A DNA stretch of 64,000 nucleotides from Rotaria socialis (Eukaryota > Rotifera > Eurotatoria > Philodinida > Philodinidae). The stretch spans positions 62,001 to 126,000 of the forward strand of contig CAJNYU010000205.1 of the NCBI GenBank assembly GCA_905331475.1, read 5' to 3'. The position numbers and the translations under genes are program-made. Below, in pieces: positions 35,800 through 48,900 of this stretch; the first letter of the stretch is position 1; each line of letters starts with the position of its first letter. Below the pieces are notes generated by a model that made no database searches, had not been told where the DNA came from, and saw only the letters and a program-made list of their open reading frames with translations.

Positions 35800-36119
35800 G
35801 GTCTTTATGACATCGCAGTTCATCAACAGACCAATCGAAACAACATCGTTGGATGATTTCATAAGATAGAGTAACGATGTGCCGCGAAGATGCAACTTGA
35901 AAAATAGATTTTCTTCCAATATTCATCAGTAAAAAAACGTTTCAAAATAAAAAAATTGATATTTAAAAAGTTATCAGCCTTAAAAAGCGCATTGTTTTCT
36001 CCAACAATTCCTGAGATTTGTCTTTACTCTTTTTTTACGATCTACCAGATCATCTGAGTCGAGGAAAATAAAAAATATTGTGCATGCACTAACATTATGC
36101 GTTTTTTTCAAGTTTTCAA

Positions 36120-36142
36120 AATGTCCCTTGGAAGGGACATTC
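36120..36142. repeat. solo copy of the GAATGTCCCTT palindrome
   Basis: A near-perfect palindrome (AATGTCCCTTGGAAGGGACA followed by TTC). It is nearly the same as the left end of the element at 35244 and lies about 320 bp beyond that element's right end. No partner end was seen downstream. Confidence 0.6.
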
Positions 36143-36349
36143 GGCTTTCAAGAGTTAATAATGATGAAATTCATGTGGCTACTATCGTTGCGCATAAAAG
36201 TATTGCGTGTATAAATGAAAACTATGGTGAACGAAATAGGAGGATCAAATGTAAATATAAACAGATGTGTTATTCAGAAAGGTTTTATTAACACACTAGG
36301 CACAAAATATGGAAATTAAAAAACAAAAAACAAAAGCGAGAACATATTT

Positions 36350-37601
36350 TCAAGTAGGGTTTTTCAAACGTTGTTGACGAGCAGTCGTTCCATTTAGTAT
36401 TTGACGTGATGAAAGCCGCTCAAATGGCGGAGGTCGGATGGTTAAATTAGGTGATGGATCAACAACACTTGAAAGTTTTTCATTGGCGATCCGATGGCGA
36501 TGGTGACTAATATTTAGTTGCTGTTGTTGTGGTAATTGAGATGCATTTGATTGAGTTCGGTTGATTTGACGTCTCTGAATAACATTAACTTGCTGTTCGG
36601 TTGACGTTGTCGAATGGTGACTATTGGTACGACGCACTAAATTATTTTGTTTGATTGTTCCTTCTGCTCGTGATTGATGTATTCGAGTTATATTCGATGT
36701 ATCCTAGAATGAGAGAAACAAAAATGATTAATTTTGCCACTTTTTCGGATAAATAGAATTTACTCTTAGTGTCGGTTTTTGTCGTGCTGCCATCGACGTA
36801 TGACGTTTGATACTGACTTCATTGGGAGGAGCTGCCATTCCTTCAATATTCATTCGTGAACGAATTTCATTAAGATTTTTTTGTAATTGTTGAACATTAT
36901 TTTGAGCACGTCGCTTGATCGATACAACAAAATTTAGAAGTCGATGTGCTGTTGACGGTGTTTCAGTGAGACCAGCTGCAGAACGACTCTGCGGATTAAA
37001 ACTCATTTTACGATGATGATGATTATTTATGGAACATGTTTCATCATAATAATAATCGTCATCATGAACAATTGCTGAACTTGTCGGTAGTTCATCATAT
37101 TTTTCAAGTTCGGCACGAACTTTCGTTGCTGCCAATGAATATTTCATGGCCGACGCTTTCTTTTTCTTTTTCTCATCCATTTGATTTGGATTGGGCTTTA
37201 CCTTTTTCGGTATATCTTTCTTTTTACTTGTTGCTCGTATATAAGCTTCTTTGAGTGCAGTAATTCGATTCCATACGCGATGATCACCACGTGTACGTTG
37301 AAGCATATTATGAATGAAATCAACATCGGTCTTGTCCAAGCCTAATGCTAAACCAGGAAAACGACGGCTAGGCGGTGGACTTGGTGGTAAAGGTGGCGGT
37401 GGCGGTGGAGGAGGCAGAGGAACTGATGGTGTTGAATGAGTAACATGAGATTTTTTATTGGATATTTTTCGAACTGGTATTCGTTGTACAACAGATTCAG
37501 TTTGTGAAACAATTGTACTAGAACCGCTGACTGTAGTCGATGCAGCGGATTTTGGTCGACGGCGTAAGAGAAAATCTTCGAATGTATCATGAGTGAAAAA
37601 T

Positions 37602-37633
<32 letters not shown>

Positions 37634-39554
37634 TTCTTCTTCTTCTTCGTCATCTTCATTTGTTGTTGTACCCTAAATTTAAGTAAAACGAATGTACATG
37701 GCCGTCGAGAAAACAAAGATCAGTTTTGTTTCGGTATTTACCTTATGATCAGATTCTCCATTCTCTGAAGCTGAACAAATTTGTGGAATTGCCTCTTGTT
37801 CTTTTTGTTGGCGTTGCTGTTGCTGCTGCTCGTCGGGTTGCGATTGATCGCGACCATTATGATTTGCTCCTCGATACCAAGAAAATACTCGATCTCTCAA
37901 TGCTCCATTAAATTGCATCGCGCGTTCAAGTACGCCTCCTGCTGATGGATGATGAATATTCGTATTTATTCTATTGTTTAATGAAATCGGTTGTTTTATT
38001 TCATTATAAGTATGATCAGATAGTGGTCGTGCTGTTCTCGTTGACTGGCTTAATTGATTTCCATCTAATTTCATTTGTACAGCGCGTTGCCGTCGTCGTT
38101 TACGTAACGTACGTCGCCAACGATCATCTAAAACCATCGGATGGCGAACTGCAGTAGTCGAATTTGAACGTGAATTTTGTTGTCGATTTGCATTCAGATT
38201 ATGATTATGATTATGATTATGATTATTACTAACAGATCCTCTTGCATTACCGCGTGGCCCGATTGAACCACGTAAAGCAACAGAACCGCGTAGACGCCGT
38301 CGTCGCGTGCCATGCAATAATCGTCGTTGACGCGCATTTAAAAACGATGGAATATTTTCCGATGGATTTATTGACATTTTTGTACGATATAGATCACTTT
38401 TATCACCACAATTAGGAGTCATGCTGACGTTGAGTTCTTTGATCGTCTAAATAAATAAAATTTTTATTGTTTTCTTTCTCATGATCAATGAACCCTACTT
38501 GAACACTACTTGTATTCGAACTAGTTTCGAGAACATTAGCTTCATCACCATCGTCTTGTTCTTTTTCATCTGGAGATATTAGAATCATTGATGATAGACT
38601 ATGAGTATCTTGTTTTTGTTCATTTCTTGGCGGGATAGCAGGCGGTGGTGGTGACATTTGAATAGAAAATTGAACTTGTTTAGTCGTACGTGTTGGAATA
38701 ACTGGTGGTTTATCATCGTGGTATTGTAAATTAATATAGATATGTTCAGATGATACTGGAATAATATTGTCATCGAGTATATTGAAATAGGATGGTGATC
38801 GTTCGGCTTCAATAGTAATTGCAGATGATGATGAAGTTCGTTTTAAAAATTTTGTTTGTGAGTAACATGGTGGTGGAGGTGGCCGACGTGTTTTAATATT
38901 TTCGTATATTCTACTTGAATTCGTTTTTGCACTTTTATTTTCTATATGAATCTCTTGATAATGAACATGATTTGTTACTTGATCAGAACAAGTCGATGGT
39001 CCGGCTGATGTTGTATTCATTAATGTAGCATAAGTAACTTCATTTGAAAGGGTTAGAGGCTCTGATGGACGTAGCGGTGGTGGCGGTTGTAGTGGTGACG
39101 GTAGTGAATTTGATACAGGCATGTTAATGTAAACGCCTTGAAGAAGGCCGACAACTGGCGCTCGAGCTTTTTTCTTGAATTGAGTAGCAAATGAAATTGT
39201 CTGTTGTTTCGTATTATCATGACTTCGAATCGAAGATACTGTATGACAATTTGTATATATTCGTGTCATCGTTTCTGCTGAGAGGGGTGTCATTAGTGGC
39301 GATGGTTGTAGTGATGGCGGAGAGGGTAGTGGTGGAGACACACAATAGAATAGTTCAAGAGCATTATGTCGGTTATCATATGGATCAGGAGTATTTGCAT
39401 ACGATGGTAAATCAATGTCCGATGGTAATGGAGGAAATTCTTCTTCTTCTTCGTCTTCATCGTCGTCATCGTCATCAGCAGATTCCTCAATAGAATTCTC
39501 GAATTCCATGTTTTGTTCGTTTGTCGACGTTGAATTCAATGTTTCAGTGAACAT
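36350..39554 (-). CDS. large proline-rich, acidic and basic disordered protein, unrecognised
   Basis: Four exons: 39554-38499, 38446-37742, 37672-36764 and 36703-36350; 1007 residues. I do not recognise it. N-terminal third: an acidic run (DDDDDDEDEEEEEFPPLPSD), several SH3/EVH1-type proline stretches (PPPPLRPS, RRPPPPPCYS, SPPPPAIPPR) and possible phosphotyrosine sites (HIYINL, RIYENI). Second exon: highly Arg-rich (NARQRRLLHGTRRRRLRGS). Third exon: a long Glu run, FFTHDTFEDFLLRRRP, a PPPPPPPPLPPSPPP stretch, then a better-ordered helical segment, LGLDKTDVDFIHNMLQRTR...WNRITALKEAYIR. The last exon is Gln/Ser/Arg-rich. The proline and tyrosine motifs suggest an adaptor or actin-associated scaffold; this is inference. 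Intron 1 (52 nt) is in frame with its flanks apart from a phase shift, so the splice is needed. Confidence 0.75.
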
Positions 39555-40481
39555 TCGTTACACACCCACCTATCTCTTGTGTATGTACATATGATTGAGT
39601 CCGAATTGGTAATCGTTTCCTTCCTTCTCTTTGCTTTTGTTGTTCGTTCATCGTCATTAGAAACGAAAAAGAACAATTATATACTATCGTCGACAAAGTC
39701 AATTGTAAATAAATATTCTTATGTCATACGTTTCTTATGCGAAGACATGAAATAGAGAGACGACAGTGACCAAATATATACATATGTTTAATATATTTCT
39801 TGTTTTAAGTGAAACAGACATTCACCATAGTGTGATCGAACGATTGAATAGATTAAATGGTTGAAACATAACTAATCCATGAGCTGACTATAAAAGTTCT
39901 AGATCTGTTATTCTCAAAGGATAATTCATAAAAGTGATTATCAATAAAGAAGAGATATCCATGTTAACTTCATAATCCTTGACGAGTAAATAGTTCGTGA
40001 AACATCCGGCAACTGGTTCAGCGAGTAAAATAGAAGACTGCGTAATTACAAATTATTAACGATACAAAAAAGAAATGAATGAATTAAAGGTTAGACAAAA
40101 TGATGAACACGCATAGAAGTATTTATATATAGAAAAGTTAAACATGCAAAATCAGTCGTATAACAAAGCGAAAAGAATCGTTTTTAGACACGATCAATAT
40201 TTATAATTACATAGATGTGTGATTTAATATCAGGGAGAGTTTTCTTTAAATTCTGATTTAGTATTCTTTTAAATGAAATATTTTCTTCTGTTGTTTGTTC
40301 TTGCACTTAGTCATGAATATAGAGTACGGATGATAAGTATGAAAAGAAGAGAAAATTTAGTTTATCAAATTTCATGTAAAAAACGCAATGACGTATCAAC
40401 TACTATTCTGGTTTTGCCTGCTTATCTTTCATTAAAGAAAAGCGTAGTATAGAAGACTTTGACTTCATTGTAACATTAATA
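39555..40481. other. divergent intergenic region
   Basis: About 930 bases between the start of the proline-rich protein (-) and the first receptor-like gene (+). It should contain both promoters. No gene or repeat is evident. Confidence 0.5.
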
Positions 40482-41255
40482 ATGATAGTCGTGAGTATTT
40501 ACGTATTCATTATTTTCAATATTCATATAGTTAAAACAGATGATTGTCAATATTCGACCCCTGAGGGGATCTTCGATTTGAGAACGTTTGGTTATAAAAA
40601 TCAACCAAAATATAAAAATGTCGCTGCTAGTGGCTCACCGTTCCTTAAATTTTCATTTAATGGCTGTTTTCCGTATTCAACAACAGATACTTGTAAAAAT
40701 GCTGCTGCTTGTGTTAGTAAGGGTTTTTTAATTTTACATTAATCGTAAAAAAAATGTCTACTACTATTGTTGAATTATTTTAATTCAGCTGATCAAATCA
40801 CAAGTACTGATATGTTGATCGCTCGTCAAGTAAATCGGAAATTTACGTACGCTCATGGTATAATAACCATAGTCTATACAGATGGAGCTGCCAGTACGGT
40901 CAATGTTTTTCTCATCTGTAACGACACGGAATCGGCTCAAGCTGCACAGATCAATGACAATACTTATTTGTTCAATATTGAAAGTAAATGCGCTTGTCCT
41001 GGCAAATGTATATACACGCCAGACGAATCATCAGGTGGTTTAACAGGTGGAGCTATTTTCATAATAATTCTAGTTTCTGCGATGGCAATTTATGCTATTG
41101 CCAGTGTTATTTTCCTTCGATTCGTAAAACATGAACAAGGTATTAATCTTGTACCAAATCGAAATTTATGGTTACAACTAGGACATGATTCAATTCATGG
41201 CGTGAGATTTCTTGTTGCGAAAATTCAGCGAAGAAATACATACGAAGAAGTTTGA
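40482..41255 (+). CDS. mannose-6-phosphate-receptor-like (MRH-type) membrane protein, copy 1
   Basis: Two exons, 40482-40716 and 40789-41255, giving 233 residues. Signal peptide about 1-19 (MIVVSIYVFIIFNIHIVKT). The luminal part of about 135 residues has paired cysteines (NGCFPYSTTDTCKNAAACV, VFLICN, ESKCACPGKC). A linker and one membrane helix follow (GGAIFIIILVSAMAIYAIASVIFL). The cytoplasmic tail reads GINLVPNRNLWLQLGHDSIHGVRFL, resembling the tail of cation-dependent mannose-6-phosphate receptor (PHLAFWQDLGNLVADGCDF). Together this suggests a Golgi/endosome sorting receptor of the M6PR/ATG27 group. The sugar-binding residues are not clearly conserved. A tandem copy lies 157 bp downstream. 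Confidence 0.65.
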
Positions 41256-41411
41256 AAGAAAAATAAAAGAAAATTTCTTGATCATAATGTTCCTTCTGCT
41301 TTTATTTCTTTTTCTTTTGTATTCTATATAATCACATTTATTATTATCTTGTAGCCATTGTAACAATGTTTATTATTCTTCTTCTTTGTAGTATTATTAT
41401 TCTTTGTGAAA

Positions 41412-42202
41412 ATGTTTGTTCCGAGACTTGGCTTCTCGATTTGTTATTTATTTATTTTAATTATTCAAAGAGCCGCTAGTTCATCTTCATGTGTTTATGA
41501 TGTTGATCATGGGCAAAAACTAGATATTCGTACTCTAGGAAATTCCGATGGTAAACGACCTAAATATGACAACATCCCAAATACAAGTCCTGTTAAAAGT
41601 AGTCTCAGTTGGAATGGATGTTTTCCTTATTCAAAATTTGATGGTGGCAGTTGTAAAGACGCTGCAGCATGTCTTAGTAAGCCGAATAAACTTGTTTTTC
41701 TTCATTCTAATATATGTTACAATGTATAGCTAGTACGACAACGGGTCAGTCAGCGCTCATTGTGAGACCCAGTGCTGTGAAATTCGAACCTGAGGAAAAC
41801 GTTAATCTACTTGTTTATCAGTCGGGCGAAACAACTCTTACTGTTTATTTAACCTGTGCTGATATCGATGAGGATAAAATAAATTCCCGGCAAGATAGTC
41901 CAACAATATTTAATATCTATCTTCAATCTCGATGTTGTTGTCCTGGTAAATGCCATTTTTCAACTCAATCTGGATCTCTAACTGGTGGTGCTGTATTCGT
42001 TATTCTATTGGTTTCTGTTCTATTCGCTTACATTGTTGGTGGAATGTTATTTTTAAAGTATGCTCGTGGTGCTACTGGTACTGATATCATACCACATCGT
42101 ATGATATGGTTAAATGTAGTATCATATGTACTAGATGGACTCAGATATACTCTTCAAATTATTCGACAAAGGGGTCTAAATGTTGATTATCAAAAAATAT
42201 AG
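41412..42202 (+). CDS. mannose-6-phosphate-receptor-like (MRH-type) membrane protein, copy 2
   Basis: Two exons, 41412-41676 and 41730-42202, giving 245 residues. The intron is at the same position and phase as in copy 1. Signal peptide about 1-23 (MFVPRLGFSICYLFILIIQRAAS). Cysteine blocks correspond: NGCFPYSKFDGGSCKDAAACL, VYLTCAD, SRCCCPGKC. A membrane helix GGAVFVILLVSVLFAYIVGGMLFL leads to a tail TDIIPHRMIWLNVVSYVLDGLRYTL, which is closer to the M6PR tail pattern (PH..x.W....VxDG) than copy 1. The luminal middle has diverged strongly from copy 1, so the duplication is old or ligand binding has changed. It is probably a sorting receptor of the secretory or endosomal pathway. Confidence 0.65.
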
Positions 42203-43278
42203 ACGAAGAGAAAAAGAAAAAAGAAAAGAAAATCATTCAGTTACATTCTTTTTTGTATAGAACTTATCGCTGATAATTATTGTATAAGAATAAGGGGGGA
42301 AAAATGAGAAAAACAGAAAAAAAATCTGAGTGATCTTCTTCAAATACCCGAATATAATTAGCAAGAGAGAAAAAGAAGAAGAAGAAGAAGAAAAAAAGAT
42401 TTTCATGAGTGATAGATGCATACAAGGCAAGTGTTAACAGTAGACATCAACAAACGAGTAATTGGAGAACGAACCATAGATAGAGAGGAAAAATGGAAAC
42501 GATGATATTTCCGGTCGGGCGTATACTTCTGGACGTCTCATTTTCATAATCGAAACAATTTTTGTTCGAGTTTGACTAATAATAATTTTAAAAGAACGTA
42601 AGTAAGTTGAAAATTCTTCTACGTGTTGAACTTTTTATGTGCGCAATTGAAATTATATCAACATATATGACTGGAATCAATGAAGAAAAAGAACAACAGA
42701 AAGCTGTGTTAGAGATTTTTGCCTTTCCCTTGATTCGTTCTGTTCAATAGAGTTCATGGATGTGTGTTTGTGCGCAAGCTTGTGAACAATTTGTGTAAAT
42801 AACGCCAATAGGGACTGTGCTAAATATGATTGAATATAAACAATATGAAGGGCGAACATGTCGATTGACATGCATGGGACAGCTAGGATTCTCCTTTATG
42901 AATCCCATATGTGGCAAATTTTTGTATAATAAGTTATGTATCATTTTATGTCTGCTTGACCGGCACTCCTATTATGCGAACATCATTTTTCTGTGCAAAA
43001 CTAAATCAGTTGTTCACAATGACGTTGTCGGTCACAAAAATAGAAAACATCAGAGAAATACAAAATCTTTTCATCTGAGAATTAAAGCGAGAGAAAAAAA
43101 AAGGCTAATATTCGTGTAATACTCTTCCTTATAATATTATTTTCGCCTCCTCGTTGTTTTGTGGCGTAGTAACCTTCTCTCCAGGCGTTTCTGTTTTTTC
43201 TGTCTGATGCATGTATGCATCGCATTTGAACTACTTTTAGATGTTGTTAACTGAAAAAAAAATAATGTCCATTGGCTA
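42203..43278. other. intergenic, no gene seen
   Basis: About 1.1 kb, AT-rich, with purine runs (AAGAAGAAGAAG near 42375). Short open frames on both strands across 42677-43119 overlap each other and show no family resemblance. Confidence 0.45.
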
Positions 43279-44870
43279 ATGTCTGATGTTGGCTTGTCAT
43301 CTACGTTTAATCTTACGTGGCCGAAATATATCAATGAAAACATGTACGAAACATCAACTAATCATAGCGATAATGAAATATCGTCAGATAGAAAATTATC
43401 CAAAAATCTTTGGGTAATAAATCAATTTACTATTGCTCAACGAACAGTTTTTATACTGTCGTTTGTAAGTTTACGGTTTCTTTCTTTTTTACACTTCTTC
43501 TGGTTAATCAATCAAATACGAGATAATGTGAAAATGTAATATTAAATAGGTTGAGAGAGAGAGAGAGAAAGTAATAATGAATAATTACTTTGGAACATGA
43601 AAATGTACGATGAACTTGCTTTTCAATGGCAAATTTTGATGTTTGATGAATATTGACAATGCAAAATTAATGTTTTTTTTTTACAAATCTATTTGCACGA
43701 GCAAAACTAAACTATTTACCCTGTAAATTGAATAGATGGTTGCTTTCTAAGATATGAAATGTAGATCGGACAATCGACTTTGAAACTCGATACAGTTTAA
43801 GAAGGTTTCGCCTATCGTTTTTTTCTTCTTATAAATCGTTCACAAGAGGATTTATCTCTAAAAATTATAAGACCGATTAAATATTTTTAGCAATTGCATA
43901 TAATTGTATTCATACGCAAGAAAGAATTTGATTATTTAATTTGCGCTTCTTGTTTTATCTTAGTCCGATTAATGGTTTATTGAACCATGAAGATTAAACT
44001 TTTTTTATAAGTTTTGTTTAAATATTTCTCAAACACAAAGAATACGAAGTTCCTGAGTTCTTTTCCATTTTATTTCAATGCCATAATTGATAGTTAATTG
44101 ATGATTAATTCATTCTAATTTCTAATATGTAAATATCTGTAATTGAATTTTACTTCGTTTCTTTTTTCCTTCCATAGATTATTCTTTTTTGGATTCTATT
44201 TATCTCAAGCTATGCACTAAGTCGTGTTATTATTCGATTGTTTTCGAATTTGAAACGTTTTCATTTCCACCACGATTTAACATCCATATCAAGCGATAAA
44301 ATTAGTCGTGCATTTGTTATATCATCGACTCAATACGGTTCATTTCGTCCAACACATTTATCATCATCATTATTGTATCGGTCGGACAGTCTTTTCTCAA
44401 ATAGTGATTTCATCTTTAACAATGAACAAACAACATCACAAAAATCTCTCAATAGAATTTCACAATCAAACGAAAATAATTCTAACTTATTAGAATATTA
44501 TTTAAACTCGTATAATCCCTTAAAAATTGATTTAAAGGATAAAAAACAAGATATTGTTACAGTGTCAACTATTAAAGATGAACTTCATGAAAAAGCACCC
44601 AGTGACACCGACACATGCCCAATTGCTAATTGCTATTCACTGATTGGTACAAGTAAACGAAAAATACACTACGGTAGACAATATAGTCGTCTTAACGAAC
44701 CAGAAAACTGCTCGGCAACAATGAGTATAGCCGACGACCGACTGTCTGAATGTAGTACAAAATTAACTACTATCACATTGCCTACACTGATGATCACAGA
44801 TTGTTCAAATAGCCAACGATTACATACAGATATCATCGAACTTGATGAAGATGAGAAGGAAAAAAACTGA
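43279..44870 (+). CDS. single-pass membrane protein with long Ser-rich tail, unrecognised
   Basis: Two exons, 43279-43464 and 44178-44870, joined over a 713-nt intron; 292 residues. The junction falls inside a hydrophobic stretch and completes it: TVFILSF|IILFWILFISSYALSRVIIRLF at about residues 55-85. This supports the splice, which has a GTAAGT donor and a TTCCATAG acceptor. The N-terminus is polar, with possible N-glycosylation (NLT, NHS). After the helix comes LKRFHFHH and a ~200-residue Ser/Thr/Asn-rich tail with scattered Cys. It ends in an acidic segment (DIIELDEDEKEKN). No family is recognised. Confidence 0.6.
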
Positions 44871-45955
44871 ATATTACATTTTGATGTAGTTGACCTACTT
44901 ATGTGTGTATATATATATATATATATATTTGTATGAATGTCATTTTGTTTTTTCATTGATTGATAGCATTGGAAAAAAAGGCAAAATATCAAATGAATTC
45001 ATCGATTACTTTCATGGATTTCTGATAAAGAAATCGTTTGTTTGCATGATCACCAGAGGATGATCATATTATCGAGCACAATAGAAATACTGAATTTCTT
45101 TCCTCTTGTCTGTCGTTCATTGTACATGAGAATTTATCTTGTCAAATGAGCAATCACGTTCTTCTATTTCCGGAGATGACAGGTTCATGTACAGAAGGGT
45201 CGGTTTGCTTTTGATGATCGTTTATGGATGTCACGGTGTTATTATTGTTCAAAGTAGCGCTTCATTTCTATGCCTCGTATATTAATTTTATGCATCACAT
45301 TTTTATTTTATTCTTTTTAAATGCCCTACTGTGTCGATCAATGACGAACACAATGGCGTCATGACTGAATACGATACGATCGATTTCTTTTCTTTCTTAA
45401 TTTTGAAATTGCACTTTTCACGTTTATTGTTTGCTTGGATTATGGGGGCCTGATGACTGTCTAACATGTGTGCGTATGTATGTCTTCTTCTTGGTTCTCT
45501 TTTCATTCATCTAATATAAAGTTTAACGAGACAAATAGACCATTGTGTGAATAAATTGACGCGGCGACTGGTCAGAGTGAGCACGAGCAACCTTTCTTCT
45601 CACTATTGGCAATTTTCTTTTTCTTATTTTTGCCACCCTTCCTTCATGTTATTCTTTAATTGAACACATCAACCTCCTGTCTGTCGTACGCACATCGCCA
45701 TATATAAATTCGCGTTCGTATTGAAAAAAGAAAGAAACAGGAAGAAGAAAACTTCCGCATAAATATATGCTTTCAAAGGACACACTGATATGAGTGATCT
45801 TGTTTGTTGCTCACGCACTCACACGCATCTATTCACTCTTTCATACGAACGAAAACAAGTAAACGCGACTTGTAACTGGCTCATTTCTTTCGTTTAGTAA
45901 GTTTGAAGACTTTTATCGTCAATGAACCTTGTCGATTAACATCAGCGATAATCTA
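44871..45955. other. intergenic, no gene seen
   Basis: About 1.1 kb upstream of the long scaffold-type gene. A (TA)n run lies at about 44910-44928. The sequence before 45956 is probably the 5' UTR and promoter, or the end of an intron if an upstream noncoding exon exists. Nothing else is identified. Confidence 0.45.
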
Positions 45956-48900
45956 ATGACTCACATCGAAGAAAAACTTTATCTACGAAGCATATTAGAT
46001 GCTATCGATGAAGTATATAAATTGAAAAATCATCATCATCATCATCATCAACAGCAAACATCAACATACGAAGAACGTTTAACCGCATCGTTTAATAAAT
46101 TACTCGTTCCCGATTGGTACAATCATGATTATACGTCAACAAATGAACTGCGTAAAACAAAATCTCACGGACAAGTATCTCGTACAAAACGACATGAATA
46201 CAAGACTTCTGATCTATCATTATCGTCGTCCAATAATTCAACACATCTCTCTAATGGTAAACATCGGCATCGATCACCAAGTCGATCTAGGTCAGAACGA
46301 CCATCATTGAGAAATAATTCGACAACATCTAGTTATGATACAAATGAAAGTATTATTATTCATAATCGACGTTTGACTAATTCTCATGAAACATCAACAT
46401 ATGTTCCTGGACTGCAGCGTGTTACTCAATCATCAACTTGGTATAAACCAAAAAAGTTTATTATCAATGATAATAACAATGGTCATTCGATTCAGCTACC
46501 CAAACCTTTACCAAGACATTCAAAAATAAGTAAGTGAAATTTGATTATAATCCTGATACCGAATGTCAAACAACTATTAGATAAAAATCTCAAAATGTAA
46601 ATCACTTTTTTTCTTCTTCTTCTCTAAGGTGTTACCTTTCCGCATTGATGATATTATGCATTCGAATTATATAACACGATAGATTAGATATGCTTTATTA
46701 TGATTCGACGTTCACACACACACACACACACACACACTCGTATATGCGTGTTTCGTTTTGCTTTCGTATTTGTTAGTGTTCAAAAACAAATCTATACATT
46801 TTTTGAAAGACTTCTCGAATGAAGCACAATAATAGTTTGAATACGATAAATTAGATTGAAGTTTTATTCTTACTGCATTAAAACAAAGCTACGAATGAAT
46901 GGTACTCAATTTGAAGATTTTAATGGAATATTTATCCTTTTGAATAATAGGCAGACTTAGACAAGAATAGTCTATTGTTTAAAGTACGATAAATAACATG
47001 TCAGAAGCAAAGCAAAAAATGCTAATAGCTAAAAATAATGAACTGAAAAATTAAATTGTAGTTGAGAAAAAGAAGAAGTGCTTTTTATGAAACCTAAAAT
47101 TATCATATCCGTTTTAAACATGACAATGTCGTTTTGAATATGATCATTCATTATGATAAGCTCATATTGACTCTGAATTGCATTTGATTCAAATAATAGA
47201 AATTGATTTCGACAGATATATCACGTTCAGATAGCATCCGTTAGTTCGGAGATGAAAAGGCAAACGTGGTAGAAAGCTTCTTTTCTCGTCTATATGTCGA
47301 TTTTCTGCTTATATATGTCATGTTTTATGTATATCAATCTGTAATATCGCCCGAACATATGTATTCAATCACTAATATCTTTTCCTTTCTAGATCTTTTG
47401 TTGTTGTATATCTAATATTTTCTTGACTTATTGTAGTCTTCGTACGATATCTCACTTGAATTGTAGATGCTAATTTAATGCAATATGAAGATAAACGTGC
47501 TTTGTATGGGATCAAAGAAAGCAATCGTATTGATATTGAGTGTTCTCTGTGTTTAGATGCCAGGGCCAATCTATCGATGATTGATCGAGAAATAGTAAAT
47601 ATGTCTTTATAACAACCAAAATAGGGTCGAGCCTATTTTTCATCGAGTAATGGAGGGAAAAGAAAGAACAGTAACTCACACAAAAGTCTAATGTTAATCT
47701 GATGATCATGAAATAGAATGTTTGTGTGTGTATAGGCGTCAGTCGAAAGAGAATTAAGAGTTTTTCTTAGATTCAACACTAACACCATTGTATTCAGATG
47801 TTATTCTTGTCACTAGCTATTACTTCTAGGGCTTGTCTCGTCATCGTATTCTTTCCCGTGTAGGCAAGAGAACGATAGTCCGAATGTGATATACACTCGA
47901 CAATTTTGATGTATACATATGCGTTTCAAAAAAGAAAAAGTGTGTATGCTCATAAATAACAGAACGGACTAGAGTAAGTAGTAAAAGAGAGAAATGTCAA
48001 TGCACGTTTAGATGGTCTGGCATCAACATGCATTGAAGAAAAAAACAAGAGTACATGACGATTCAAAGTTTTTCTTCTTTCTTCTTTTCTTCTACTCGAT
48101 CGACCAGCAGCTACTAGTCGTTATTGTTAAAGAAGAAAGATACGAAATGGTATGAACAAGTGCCAGAGAAGAAAAAGTCTTACTATTTGTTCGACGAGTC
48201 ACCTTTTATATTCTCTCTCTCTCTCTCTCTTCCTCTCTCTGCATATAAATATATTTGTCTATGTCTGTGTCGTTTGAGTGCCAAGCATTGTGCATACGTA
48301 CATGTATCCACCTGTCGACTGAGTCTCTTTCTCTTTCCTATTCTCATCATAGTATATTTGTTCATTGATCATCAAGCTAAAAGTAAATAGCACTGAAACT
48401 AAAGCGTGCGAAACTTTTTTTCTCCTATTCATCGTTAATACGTTGATATTTATTTTCTTCGGTTTTAGTTGATTACATTTTCGTATTTTGATTTGATTGC
48501 TATTATCGATATGGTCACAGAAACCTCAGCGAGAAAAAACAAAGGAAGCTCGATTATTTCATTTTATAAGGTTTACGCACACAAATCTTAGTACATATTT
48601 ATGTTATCTTGACGACCTTCGAATCGAGAATATGTATACATTAAGATCAATTGATTCCTATCTCGTTTTTTTCTCTCTTCACGAAAAGAAAAACGCACGT
48701 CTCGACACATTAGAGTTAACTTCTCTCTTGTTTCTTTTTATTGCATGCTAATGTGCTTTGGATTCTTTGAAAATAAGTGAAGCTAATAATATTCTTAAAA
48801 TTATTTTCCCAACGTTAAACTTCTCGTGCCGTTTTATCTTAGATCAAGATTCGACAAGTTCAACTGATTATTCTTCGTTGTCGTCAACATCAAATATTCT

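Larger units (their letters stand above)
29696..36349. other. 6.6-kb region without a supported gene
   Basis: Both strands were read. Many short open frames exist, but none has protein-like composition joined to sensible splice sites. Contents I can name: an (AG)n run at 30443-30464, a short (TA)n at about 31271-31285 and others at 31826 and 31980, an (AG)n run near 33325, a TTGATTGATTG palindrome at about 35036-35068, and the repeated GAATGTCCCTT palindromes listed separately. It could hold distant regulatory sequence for the large gene at 36-39.5 kb, a noncoding RNA, or decayed transposons. Confidence 0.45.
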
